Source of the DNA: Chionis minor
Taxonomy: Eukaryota; Chordata; Aves; Charadriiformes; Chionididae
Assembly: GCA_013398295.1 (NCBI GenBank)
Contig: VZSF01006999.1
Coordinates: 11,796 to 75,795 of the forward strand
Length of the DNA: 64,000 nt
Direction: 5' to 3'
Below the pieces are notes generated by a model. That model did no database searches. It was not told the origin of the DNA and was given only the letters and a program-made list of their open reading frames with translations. The first letter of the stretch is position 1. Every line of letters begins with the position of its first letter. The position numbers and the translations under genes are program-made. Positions 14,601 to 26,592 of this stretch are shown piece after piece.

Positions 14601-16504
14601 AAAGCTTTGATATAGATAAAGGGGTTAGTACAAAAGAATGGCAAATTCTACTCAACTTAAATCAATTAAAAATACAAATACACGCACAAAAAATACCTAT
14701 GTTCCAGGTACTTTTTATTCTCATCTGTTTGCTCAGATTGAGAAAATCATTTTATCTTCCTAATCTAAATTATATAAAATATTGATACCTAAGGTATGCT
14801 ATAAATAACGTGCTATTTAGAGATACTAAACTGTGAAAGATATTCTTGTACTAACAGGAAAAAAATATACCTCTCAGATGAAGAACCTTGAGATGCTGTA
14901 TGTGGAAAGGAGACATTGCTTCAGTTGTTCTCATTCATTGACATCTACAATTGAGGCTACAAGAGATATAGTAAAGTACACACTGAAATGAACACATTTT
15001 TCTACTTTGCTGTACACTGAATAGACATATGAATTTGTATTTCTGTTCAGCCAAAACACTTGTATGTTCTTCCACAATTAAATATTATGCAGTGTTCAAA
15101 GACATGAGATGGATTTAAAAAAGGTAAGAATGTCAAAGTACCTCAAAAAATCAATGCATAGATTTGGAGACATAGAGATCTCTTCCAAGAAGTGACTTGT
15201 GCTTTAACACAGCTGCAGAAATAATTCTTAAAATACATTAGAAAAATTGAAGAGACCAAACAGTCATACTAACATGAGGAACAAGGCAAAAACAACTGTT
15301 TAAATTTGTGGGCATGGAAAGATGTGAAACAGGAACTTTATCATGTTAGAATTCAATAAATATAGCTGTTTACAGTGCTGTTATGTTCATCTAGCATTTG
15401 GTAGCTCATTGTATGTGTTGTGATTTAAAAAAAAAAAAAGGGAAATCTGGAAAACTGGTGGTGTTTCAAGGAAAATAACAGAAAGCATGCTTGACTATGC
15501 TGACTATGACAGGTGGTTTAAGTCCTCTTTGATTCTGCCAATAATCTTAATGCCAATAAATAATAAAGACACGTAAAAGCATGACCGCTAGTCACTCTCA
15601 GGTATTCGTCAACTAAATGAGAAGAAAAAGAAGTATTACACTATTTAAGTAATGGTTACACAGGAACTCTGACACAGTGTGCATCTTTCAAATCCAGACA
15701 CAAATATCTAGAAAAGTGCATAAATATTTCAAGTCAGGAAAATAATTTCTAAGAAAAAATATTCTCATACATAACTTTTATGTTAAAAATTTGCTTTTAT
15801 CTGGTCTTTCTTCTTTGTTTACGGGCTTAAAATTGAATAAAATTTAAATTTTAGGTCTCCAGATATCTAGCCATTGCTTGAAAATGGGTATGGAGGCTTT
15901 TCATTAGCTTCCCTAATAAAAATTTTCTTAGTTGATTGTTCTAAGGTAAAGCCAATTAGGAAGATGTGTTGAATGAATATTAATCGTATTCAGAGACCAC
16001 ACTATGACAAAACTACAGAGATACATAGATGATATAGTCATCTACTTATCTGAAAGAAAACAAAGAGAGGAAGGATGAATTTAATGAAAACATTATGAAG
16101 TTACAGTGGTTACATTCACAGCTGGACACTTAAAGGCTTGATTTGCTTTGTTTTGTTTTTCAGCAAAAGATTGTATCCACTAGTCTTAGCAATTAGGAAT
16201 GCAAATTGATTTATTGCTATTAATATTACTACGAAAATGCATAGGCAGAATTGTGTAAAATTATTATAGATATTATGTCCCAATCATAAAGATTCTTTCC
16301 CTATACAAACATATCTAGTTGTGTTCTCATGTTAAGAAACCTGTATAAATACTGTATATCTTTCATATTACATGTTATATATTTTGCAGAAAAGGAAGAA
16401 AAAAGAAAGTTTAGTTATCAACGTAGAAAGAATATATGAAAAAAACCTTTTGAACTCTTCTCAGTACAATTTTAATTAAACTAATTCTAAGAATATTACA
16501 GTCA
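11671..16504. other. anonymous AT-rich non-coding DNA
   Basis: No gene or well-preserved repeat was recognised. A 13-base A run lies near 15427. Open frames are at most 83 codons and look random. Confidence 0.55.
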
Positions 16505-16624
16505 GGTTCTCAAAGGCATTTAGGTGTCTAAAAATAGGTATCTATATGGTTTTCAAGAGAGCTTAAGAAAATTAGGAACTTAACTTCCACCTTTGAGCTT
16601 CTGAATGCCTTTGGCAATGCTATT
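16505..16624. mobile_element. old MITE-like foldback element
   Basis: Ten-base perfect inverted repeats (CAAAGGCATT at 16511-16520 and its complement at 16604-16613) bound about 100 bp. The interior carries the 'TTTAGGTGTCTAAA' style typical of short ancient foldback elements in bird and reptile genomes. There is no coding capacity. The element directly abuts the CR1 copy that begins near 16625. Family assignment is from memory of sauropsid repeats and is tentative. Confidence 0.45.
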
Positions 16625-17084
16625 TTGCTGGAGGGAATCCAGCACAGTGCCCCTAAGATGATTAAGAGACTGGAGTGCTTCACATATGAGGAAAAGCTAA
16701 GGGAGGTAAGACTGCTCAGCCTGGAGAAGAGAAGGCTCAGGGGTAATCTTACTAATGTACATAAATACCTCAAAGGTGGGTGCACAGAGGATGGAGCCAG
16801 GCTCTTTTCTGTGGTGCCCAGTGGCAGGCCCAGAGCCAACAGACTCAAACAAACACAGGAGGTTCCCTCTGAATATGAGGAAATACTTTTTTACAGTGAG
16901 GGTAACCAAGCCCTGGCGCAGCTTGTCCAGAGAAGTTGTGGGGTCACCTTCCTTGGAAAAAATTAATAAAATATCTCGACATGGTTGTAGGTAACTGGCT
17001 CTAGGTGGCTTTGCTTGAGCAGGTGGGTTGGACCAGATGACCTCTAGAGGTCCCTTCTAACCTCAACCCATCTGTGATTCTGTT
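16625..17084 (+). mobile_element. CR1 retrotransposon, 5'-truncated 3' end
   Basis: This is the C-terminal part of CR1 ORF2 plus the short 3' UTR. The forward frame from 16625 contains SLEKRRLRGNLTNVHKYLKG, typical of the ORF2 C-terminal region. The reading then shifts to another frame (from 16755), which carries RRFPLNMRKYFFTVRV and SREVVGSPSLE, so at least one frameshift has occurred. The 3' UTR includes GGACCAGATGACCTCTAGAG-like sequence and ends in a TGTGATTCTG tail near 17084. The copy lacks the endonuclease and reverse transcriptase and cannot move. Confidence 0.93.
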
Positions 17085-18139
17085 AAACTGTTCAGAAAGG
17101 TGAAAAAGGAGCTTAAATAAAAGTATAACAGACACAATAAACCTTAGACAAAACTATTCTTAATTAAAAATACTTTATTATCCACAGCACTATGCTGTCA
17201 TGAATTTAAAGGAGAACAAACCTACAAGATTATAAGCAAAGCATATCTTTCCCTGCCCATGAAGAATACATCATCATCCCCTAAACACAGTTAATATCCA
17301 AATAATCTATATAAGGAAACATTTATCAATAAAAGAAAATTAATAGCAAGATCAGTTAAATGCAATAATTTCTAAAGTAAGGTGAGATGTTCTGTTACTT
17401 GCTAAAAGCCCAGGAGTAAAAGCAGTGACTAAGAGAAGAGTGTAAATTAAATCTCTCCTGTAGGCAATGACTGCGTTTTTTAATCTCTGCAGATCTCTGT
17501 GCAGCTAACTGTAATCAAAGTACCAATACAACACAAGAAAGGAGAAAAGTAGTGTAAAGGAGTAATAGCTCACTAATATAACAATTCTTCTAGCTCCACA
17601 GCTTTTGGCTGTGGCCAAAAGATGCTCAGAGTTGAATATAAGAACAGGTTAAACATGGAGTGGAACTTCCTCAACATATATACTCTGATTCCAGAAAACT
17701 GATGCTCAGTAGGGAGCTTTTTTATTATTAACTATTTTGATTAAAATATTTTAAAAGAACTTACATGGATTCTTCTTACATTGTTTGTCTAATCTCTCTA
17801 TGACATTTTATCAAACTAATCATCTGAAGTGGAACTTCTTATGGCAGAAGGTTTCATTGTGTAATTATATATTTTGTCAAAAAATGTTGGGTTTTTTGTT
17901 TACATTCAGTTTGGGATTTTGTTCCTTTGCTGGATCTTGCAAATTACTTAATCAGATACTTAACTTTAAGCACAGACATAATCCTTTCATGAGATTTTAA
18001 ATTAATCATGTGCTTGAATATAATGCTGAATTATAGTTTGAGTGTATAAAAATGTTTTCAGTGTGCTGATTAACAAAAAGTTACGAAAGTTACAGACAAC
18101 GATAAGTTCTTGAAAATGGAGAAGTATTGCCTAGTTCTA
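17085..18139. other. anonymous spacer between two CR1 copies
   Basis: About 1 kb of AT-rich DNA separates two CR1 3' ends that lie in the same orientation. No gene or repeat was recognised. Confidence 0.55.
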
Positions 18140-18538
18140 ATCTTGCTTGAATTGGGGTTGTTCAGCCTGGAGAAGAGAAGGCTCCAGGGAGACCTTACAG
18201 CAGCCTTCCAGTATCTGAAAGGGGCCTACAGGAAACCTGGAGAGGGACATTTTGCAAGGGCGTGTAGCAATAGGGTGAGGGGTGATGGCTTCAAGCTGGA
18301 GGAGGGGAGATTTAGAATATATATTAGGAAGAAATTTTCCAGTCTGAGGGTGGTGAGGCACTGGAACAGGCTGCCCAGGGAAGCTGCCAAAGCCCCATCT
18401 CTGGAAATGTTCAAGGCCAGGTTGGATGGGGCTTTGAGAAACTGGGTCTAGTGGGAGGTGTCCTTGCCCATGGCAGGGGGCTTGGATCTAGATGGTCTTT
18501 GAGGTCCTTTCCAACCTAAACCATTCTATGATTCTACG
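18140..18538 (+). mobile_element. CR1 retrotransposon, 5'-truncated 3' end with open frame
   Basis: The forward frame stays open to a stop at 18451 and reads LGLFSLEKRRLQGDLTAAFQ, then FKLEEGRFRIYIRKKF, then HWNRLPREAAKAPSLEMFKA: the CR1 ORF2 C-terminal region, with the stop at the position expected for the family. The 3' UTR follows and ends with CCATTCTATGATTCTACGA near 18538. It is better preserved than the copy at 16625-17084 and differs from it at many sites, so the two are separate insertions of different subfamilies rather than a tandem duplication. It lacks the endonuclease and reverse transcriptase. Confidence 0.95.
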
Positions 18539-21500
18539 AAATTGTTCTGCGTGAGATTAGATCACACTTGCTCATTTGCAGTTTATCTTTTTGCATTGCT
18601 AAACAGCACAATTATTAATTGTGCAATCATTTAGAATCAATTACTTTCAGAAATTTAAGTTTAAAAAATATTAAACTGAAATGAAGAATCAATAGGTAGG
18701 ACGCTCTGTTTTTCAGAAGTCTCACTTCTCAGACGATAACATAATTTCTCATCACACAGGAGCAAACACTACTGGGCTACTTACTCTTTCACAGAAGTTT
18801 TGCCCGTTTTTGTCTTGTGTAGCATTCCTGCTGAAATGAAAAAGGCAGAACAAAACTCCAGCTACAACACAGGATTCCTTCTGATGGAAGTGCTCCTGTG
18901 AGCAGCTCAGATCTAAGGTAAGGATCAGAAAGAGACATCACCATCTCTACCTGAACCCCGTTAACTGCAAATCACCTGAATCCAGGAGCAGCCTCACCAG
19001 CTGAAGACAAAGGCTTTTTGAGTCATGTCCACTCTCTTCAGATCACACGAACATACCCACACGGTACAATGGGCTGTAGAAGTGTAGTACTGGCTTTAAT
19101 TCACTGGATACTCAAGTCCTTTTCCCAAAAAACTAATCCAAAGTTTCATCTGTTTTTTTAAATTCTTTCCAGAGAACTCTGATAGCAATTAATACCTTTT
19201 ATTTACATTACTTTTTATTTCAATTCCTTATTTTATACTTAATCAACTGCTCTCACCAGTCATAGAAACAAAGCATACAATAATACTCAAAAACCACAGC
19301 AAAAGCATAGTTAATGCATATACCTTTTTGTTTATGATATTCTGTAAACTTGAACTTTAACCATCAAAATATTTTGCATAGATGCTTGCTACTTACTACC
19401 AAATTCCTTTTTGGTCCACTGGTGTTGCAGTAATGTATTGCTAAAGACAGCTTTTTCTGAAGGACTTTTGTTTTTCCCTCCCCACAATTCACTTGTATGG
19501 GTAGATTTCTGAGTTTCAGTTAATGGGTAGTCTTTCATTTGCACATTTTTTAGATTTCTTTATTATTATTATTTTCTAATGGGTTTAATTCTCTTTCTTA
19601 TTGGTGTATGTCTATGTCTATGTCTTTTTTTGTCTTTTTTTTTTTGTTTTCTTTTTCTGAAAAATAAAAGAACAGGAGGAAGAAACATGATGGAGAGCAG
19701 AGGAGAATTAAATAAGAAAGTGATGGAACAGTATTGATCTGAGTAGGCATCAGACAGCATTGAGGGTTGTTGCATAGGTATGTAAGAATGATGTGGAGCT
19801 TGGAAAGAGTATCAAGGAGGAGAATGACAGGACACAGACCACAGAGAAAGACTAGGGTTTAAGAGGCGAGAGAATGGTTAGCCTGAGTGGGGAAAGTGGA
19901 AATAGACATGCTAGCAAAAGCTACTGTTATCTGACAATGAGAAGGACTAAAGATGGGCCCCAGTGGTTCTGATCATGCAAACTACACTGTGCAAAGTAAT
20001 CCTTCAGCTAATCAGGAAAATTGGCAGCACCTTTTCATCAACTTGTTGAATTCATCAACTTGATGAATGCAGGGTCCACATTAAAAAGTTATTGAAGAAA
20101 AGCTGAAGAGAGAGATAAGAAGGATGTGTGCAATTTTTTGAGTTGAGCCATTCTGTGGTACTTAACTTCACCTTTTGTGCACGTAGTAACAGGTTTGGGG
20201 AGCAATTAAAGATAACACTCACTGATGCTACTGAAGCCTACTGTGTGACTCAAGTCCTGGTAATAAAATTCTTGGGAAATTCAAACTGGAAGAAGACTAC
20301 AATTGATGTACTAAAATTGTTTGAATTCACTATGCTATAGCTAACACAAAAAACCCAGTTACTGCTCCATTTAGTCTCTGTTTCTGTGAATATTTATTTA
20401 TGCAGCTTCCATTACTTTATCACACCAGCATTTTCACTCTCCAAAAAGACTTAAAAAGACAAAACTGCTTTTTTTCCTCTTCAGCTGTACTCTAAACTAC
20501 TATTTATTCTCTATTTATTTTCTCCTTTCTGTAGCCCTGTGCTTGACCATGTATGACACTTTCATATCACAAAACAACAATATAATGGGAGGTAGAGGTT
20601 GAATACACTAGGAAAGGCACAACCAAAAGGAAGGTATGCTTCTTTGTCTAACTGCTGTGCTGGTGCACAGTAACATTTCAGGTTTAGCTACTGAAGTCCT
20701 GGCCTGCACACAGGTGCTACTAACACAGTATACAAACCCAGAGCTAGAACATTCATTTAATCAGGCTTTTGCTTTTAAAGACTGTCTCTATTCAGCATTG
20801 TTCTAAAGGTAAAATATGTGGCATTCTGGCTTTGCACATTGCTTTTTATTTTTCTGATTTAACTGCTTTTAAGCAGTTGTGTTGTTACACTAAGAGACAT
20901 AGGGAATTCATATGGGAGAGGCCATTTGTGGTTCAGTTCCTATTTCTCATGATGAGGCTACGATTGCACACGTGGGGACCTGGCATTCTAGAGAGGAAGC
21001 AAATATTACAATGGTGAGAGGGATCTGTGCCAAAGGCAATATTGCTCACTCCTTACTACATTTGTAACCATGAAAGCCCAAATAACTCTCTTCATATCTC
21101 TCCTTTTGTTGTTCAGCACTGCAGCAGATCACTCGTTTTTCTTGTCCTGAGGCTCCAACTGCTTTCATGGTTATTTCATTGCTCTGTTTCTACCTTGCTG
21201 CATGGTTTCTGCAGATGAGTACTTTTCTTCACTATGCTGTCAGTGCATAATAGCCCTTGGCACTTCCACTTCAGTGCCATTTTATTTCATGGGAAAATGC
21301 TTCAAACAACTGCAACTTGGCTACTATATTTTCTTAGGGCCAAATGGTCTGCTGGTGCACAAAAGTCATGAAAAAGGAAAACCGCACTCAGGGTCTGTGT
21401 GGATTGCCACGGCAAATGAAAAGTACATATAGAGGCATGCAAGACAAAACATTTCTGTGTCCTGAGAACTGTATTTACTAGCTGTTGATCCACTGCAACC

Positions 21501-23024
21501 ATGAATTATCCAATACAGTGTACTAGATTCAACATTACCTTTTGAACAACTTTCCAGTGAACATTTTAGCATGCGTTCTGACTAGAAAGACTAATCCTAA
21601 ACTTAAGTCTCTGTTTCGCACCTGGAGGTGCTGGTCCTTTATGAAGCCAGTAAGAAAGAAACTCAGACTCTGTAAGGTATCATTTAAAATGCAATTTATT
21701 AGAGCTTGCACTACAAAGAGTGAATAATATGGATGACCTTACACCCTTTTAGATGATGGTAACTCCAGTTGGTATAGTATCTCTCTCATGGTCTTCCAAT
21801 CCACGTGCAGCATGCTGGGCAGACCCCCATCCACAGAAGACATTCCCCCATTTCAGTCATTTGAGCTGTTGTAGGATGGTCTTACCAGAAAATGTATTTG
21901 CAGTACCATAAAGTACAGTGCAAGCACAGCACAGGAGTGGGCATACTTACATTAACTTTTATGTGGATGTCTAACTCCTCGGCATACCGTGGTCTCCCTG
22001 TCAGGGTCAATATAGTTTATTTCTAACAGAAGCATAAAATTGTGCTGCAACATAAGTATTTAGTTGAAGTTGAGCTGCCCTATGGTAGTTGACATGCATG
22101 TTGTCATTTTGGTTACTGAGATAATTTCTCCATGCAGCAAGGAAGAAATAATCTTCTTTCTGAATTGTTTTCTGGGTCTTAGCCTGGGTCCCCAACAAGG
22201 ATGGAGGAACTAAGTTTCAGTATGTGACACTAGAAAGTCAGCAAAAATAAGCTATAAGGACTGTGGATTGATCTGTTTTTTAAGGGCTGAAACCCACTAA
22301 CATACAGAAAATATAGGCAAGCTTGGAAACGTAAATAAATTACGTTTTGTTTGTTCATGTTAGTTAACTTGTTCATGTTAGTTAACAAGAATCCACTCAT
22401 GGTCTCTCAAGAAGCTAGTCCTCTTAGAAAACAATGGGAATACTTTGAGTAAGATAGATGCACTTAATCCATTTTGCCTGTTGCTTTACATACCTCCATT
22501 TAAATGAGAACCTGTTGTCTTTGTATACAGCTGGTCACAGACTCCTGTATACAGTCTCCCTGTGACTCCCCTAGTCACAAGGGAGAACTGCAGAACTTAA
22601 ACCTGATCAGACTTCAGGACAAACAGGGTAAAATGTGCTAGGTTCAGGCTAAGAATTCAAGAACAACCAGTGTTCATCCCAGAATATATAGGGCATGTGG
22701 TCTCATATGTTAAGGGATACACTCAAGAAATGGTAATGAAATTACTATTGTACCCATGAGCAGATTACTTAGTGTCTTTTAACAATTCCATTAATCATAA
22801 AAAAGCTAGTAGGATCTGAATGCAGTTGCATATTCTCCATGATAGGTAACTAAACATCTGTAACAATGAAGCTGACCATATCTGCTTAAAATAGTGGCCC
22901 ACAAATAGTGCCTTAGTTTTGGATATTTTAATAAAATTCAATAGTATCTAATTATACAGACAGACTCCAATTCTTCTTTTTACCAAATTTATCCCAAAGC
23001 CTTTCTTTGGGATATCTAACAGCT
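18539..23024. other. anonymous non-coding DNA with minor simple repeats
   Basis: T-rich low-complexity sequence with a short ATT run lies at about 19560-19660, and a perfect 18-bp tandem duplication at 22351-22386. Open frames do not exceed 82 codons and show no recognised similarity. Confidence 0.55.
22351..22386. repeat. perfect 18-bp tandem duplication
   Basis: The unit TTGTTCATGTTAGTTAAC occurs twice head to tail without mismatch; each copy ends in the palindrome GTTAAC. Perfect identity suggests a recent slippage or duplication event. Confidence 0.9.
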
Positions 23025-23207
23025 TGTGGTGGGTTGAACTTTGTTGTCCACCAGAGGTCCACCGAGCCTCTCCCTCAAAAAGGACATGAAAACACAATGA
23101 GAAGCTCATAAGTAAAGATAAGGACAGGGACATTATGTACCAATTACCATTATGGGCAAAACAGACTTGACTTGGGGAAAATAAGTAATTTATTACTAAT
23201 TAACAAC
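23025..23207 (-). mobile_element. solo LTR (ERVL-like), outer copy, left part
   Basis: This is the 3' part of an LTR in minus orientation; read on the plus strand it starts TGTGGTGGGTTG. Its reverse complement aligns with the end of the LTR at 53941-54769, including the poly(A)-signal area with AATAAATT and the closing CCCACCACA. It is interrupted at 23208 by another LTR and continues at 23801-23896. Non-coding. No clear target duplication flanks the whole outer element, which fits an older age. Confidence 0.8.
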
Positions 23208-23795
23208 TGTATCGGGTCTGGCTGAGATGGAGTTAATTTTCCTCATAGCAGGTCTCATGGTGCTGTGCTTTTTATGGGTAGCTAGAAAGGTGTTTATAAC
23301 ACACCAGTGTTTTGGTTACTGCTAAGCAGTGTTTGCACAGCATCAAGTCTGTCTCTCCAACTTTCCTCCCCTCACCAGCAGGCTGGGGGTGGGCAAAATC
23401 TTGGGAGGGGACACAGCCAGGACAGCTGACCCAAACTGACCCAAGGAATATTCTATACCATATGATGTCTGCTCAGCAATAAAAGCTAAGAGGAAGAGGA
23501 GGAAGGGGAAGCATTTGTTATTTATGATGTTCGTCTTCTGGAGCAACTACTACATGTACTGAAGCCCCACTTCCTGCGAAAGGGTTGGACATTAGCTGCT
23601 GAAGGGAAGTAGAGAATAAATCTTTTGTTTCCCTTTGCTTCCATGTGCAGGCTTTGCCTTTGCTTTATTAAACTGCCTTTATCTTGACCCATGAGGGTTC
23701 TTTGTCCATCTTATTTTCTTATTATCCTGTTGAAGAGGGGAGCAATAGAGTGGCTTGGTGGGCACCTGGCATCCAATCAAGGTCAACCCACCGCA
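23208..23795 (+). mobile_element. solo LTR (ERVL-like), inserted into an older LTR
   Basis: A 588-bp element with TG...CA ends and a perfect 5-bp target duplication ACAAC (23203-23207 and 23796-23800). It has typical bird ERVL LTR parts: the start TGTATCGGGTCTGGCTGAG, a conserved promoter area near 23415-23490 (GGACAGCTGACCCAAACTGA, then CAATAAAAGCT as a TATA-like or poly(A)-like box), and TATTAAACTGCC further on. No internal viral genes remain, so it is a solo LTR left by recombination between two LTRs. Confidence 0.88.
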
Positions 23796-23800
23796 ACAAC

Positions 23801-23896
23801 GGAATAGGATAGTGAGAAATAAGAACAAAACTAAACTTCTCACAGAAGCCACCCCTGCAGTCCTCATGCTAACAAGACTCATAAACCCAGTATACA
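23801..23896 (-). mobile_element. solo LTR (ERVL-like), outer copy, right part
   Basis: This continues the LTR that starts at 23025. The first part (GGATAGTGAGAAATAAGAAC) follows on directly from the sequence left of the inner LTR. The sequence then jumps to the LTR start region (CTTCTCACAGAAGCCACCCC) and ends CCCAGTATACA, which reverse-complements to TGTATACTGGG. Most of the LTR middle has been deleted compared with the copy at 53941-54769. Confidence 0.75.
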
Positions 23897-23945
23897 GTTC
23901 TTTAAAACATTCCTAATAGAAACAGATAGAGCTCTCTAAGGGAGG

Positions 23946-23976
<31 letters not shown>
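23946..23976. repeat. (TATC)n microsatellite
   Basis: About 7.7 uninterrupted copies of the tetranucleotide TATC. It lies 50 bp past the end of the nested LTR pair. Confidence 0.95.
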
Positions 23977-26566
23977 TCACTTACCTTCCTTTATGTCTTA
24001 CATAGTTTTATTTGTCATTTTAAAACATGTAGTCTCTTTCCTCTGTTACATAGACTAACATTGTATCTTTAAAAAAAACCTTACAGTTCCCACATCAAAA
24101 GAATTTCGTGCAAATCTCTCTGAGAAATGAAATTCAAACGTAAAATGCAGAAAGACCAGATATTTGAAATACAAAGGCAAAAAAAAAAGATCAACTATAT
24201 GATCTATTTGCATGTTTGAAGGCTCTGGCCATAATAGCCAAAATTATTTTGAGCTTTCAGTTTTCTAACTTAAACCTAGGATTGCAAATAGTTGATGTAT
24301 ACAAAATAACTGAAAATTATAGCCTTTACTCCTGCTTTCCCTCATATCCTTTATACTCTACGTAATTAGCACTCCGATGATGAATTCAGATTCAGTCTCA
24401 TTAATTTACATGGACATACATTACTTAAAATATTAGGAGCTGTTTTACGAAGTCCAGAATATTCCTTTCACAAAAATGAAGATAAATATACAATAAAATT
24501 AGAACAAAAAATGACACATTGGTCCCAAATTCAGGAATGAAAATAGGAGGATACTGTGAGACAAACCTGTATAATTCATGTGCAGAAATCATGAAACTGA
24601 GGAAAGGAAGGGAAACAACAAATCTGGAGGGGTATTTATTACCTGTACACCCATTAGACTGTATTTGTCTTGACGTGAAAGGAAAACTCATTTCCCTCGC
24701 TGTACTTTGGAAGGGCTTCTCATATAAGCACTAGATTTGTGCTGATCTTTGCAAAGGCTGGAATCCAATTGTTTGGGATAAAGCTAAAAGTAATAAATAA
24801 TGGTGCTCTGTTCTCCTCCTGGTAGGGATGTCTTTCCACTGTTCTGCATTTCTCCTCTAGTATTTTGGACATGAGAAGGAAGGGTCTGGGTTAACATTAT
24901 CTGTCTAGCAGAGCATGCAATGACAGCATTTTATGAGGACTCTAGGACGCGTGGTAAAAGTTCAGAAGTAATAAGTGATAAATTGATTGCCTCTATTGGG
25001 AATAAGAAAAAGAAAAAAAAGACATCTTCTTGGTCATGCTAAGTAACCTTCTGTATGCATAATTTTGGCGTGATAGCCCTGGCATGCTAAGAAGATTGGA
25101 GAAGTGTGAAAGACAACAAAATGAAGCATTGAAATTTTATTGAAGAAGGAAGTTTTCTGACTTGTTGATGAAAAATGGCCTGTTACAGACCAATTCTCTT
25201 CTAATATTATTGGAGTGCATTTTGAAGCTATTCTATTAGATCCATTGAACTGACATCGATTTTGGACTTTAAGTCATTAAACTTGTTTCTGAATATGGTT
25301 TTCCCTTTTTACTTAAATGTACTCACAGAAAATTAGCATCATTGAATTACCGTGTCTTGAAAACTATTACTGTAAATTCAAATACACAATCCTTTAATTT
25401 CAAATAAAAAAAAATAGAAATGCATACAATGATTGTGGATTATTTTTCATTCCACTGGAATTACATTTCCAACAAAGAGAAAGTAAATGAGGCATAAAGT
25501 CCTCTGTATTTCCTTTCTGTATTGAAAATAGGGCTGAGTATTAAACAGCTGTTGCATATTGCATACAAACATTAATTCAACCAGTTTTGGTTGGTACCAA
25601 TTTTGGTGGTAAGGGAAATCTCCTAAATTCTACTTGGGATACCCAAAAGATTCAAACAAAGGAGATATGTTTTGGATTGTCATATTAGACATTGTCTATT
25701 TACTCACATTTCCATAAGGAGAAAACACAGATATTTATACTGTGTCAGAGGTAAACCCATAGAAGGTTCATTTAATAAAATCTCGTATGATATTCTGAGA
25801 CTATACCATCCTGTATGTAATTTTAGAATTGGTACTTTCAATAGACAGAGCCATAAAAAGGCACGTGTGTCCCTTTCACCTTCTCACCCATTAGGCTCAT
25901 TCATCTGTCACTGGCTTCTCCTCACTTAGAAAGTCTTTCTTGTTGGCAGAAATAAAGTGTCAGCCAGCAAAGCTGTAGCGTACTTGTCTCCACTTGACAT
26001 CTCCTTAGAGAGATCCCCCTAGTGAACTCTCTCTCCCACCGTTGTTTCAACCCTGTCAACACAGTTTTAAAAGTATAAATAACATACAATTTTAAACAAC
26101 GCCTAAATTGGTAGCTATTTTGTTAGTCTTCCTAGCTTTTTATTTATCCGTGAGTGTAATATGATGAACTGTGACAGTAAGTGTTTTTAGAAGCAGGTTG
26201 TATGTGATTTTAAGACAATATAATTCCACGTTTTAAAAAACATTTTCCATAATTAGGTGTCCATTTCTTCAAAGAAAGACTTTTTCCTAAAGGCATTGCT
26301 ACAGATTTTCTCACTTATTAACAAAACTTACATTTGTGTCCTATCCCATTTTGGCCAAATGTATTAGAAACACCCTGATCTGATTAAAATAAATAAGACA
26401 GTGTGGAAAGTAAGTTATTTGTGTCGATAATTTTGTTCCTATCGTAACTTGTTAACAGAAATAAACTGTACACAAAATCTCACTTATGAATTGATCAAAA
26501 CAAGGCCATGGAAGAAATACATTTCCATATTCTGACTTGTTGTCTACATTCCTATGACTAGCAGAA

Positions 26567-26592
26567 AGATTAGATTAGATTAGATTAGATTA
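26567..26592. repeat. (AGATT)n microsatellite
   Basis: About five perfect copies of the pentanucleotide AGATT. Confidence 0.93.
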
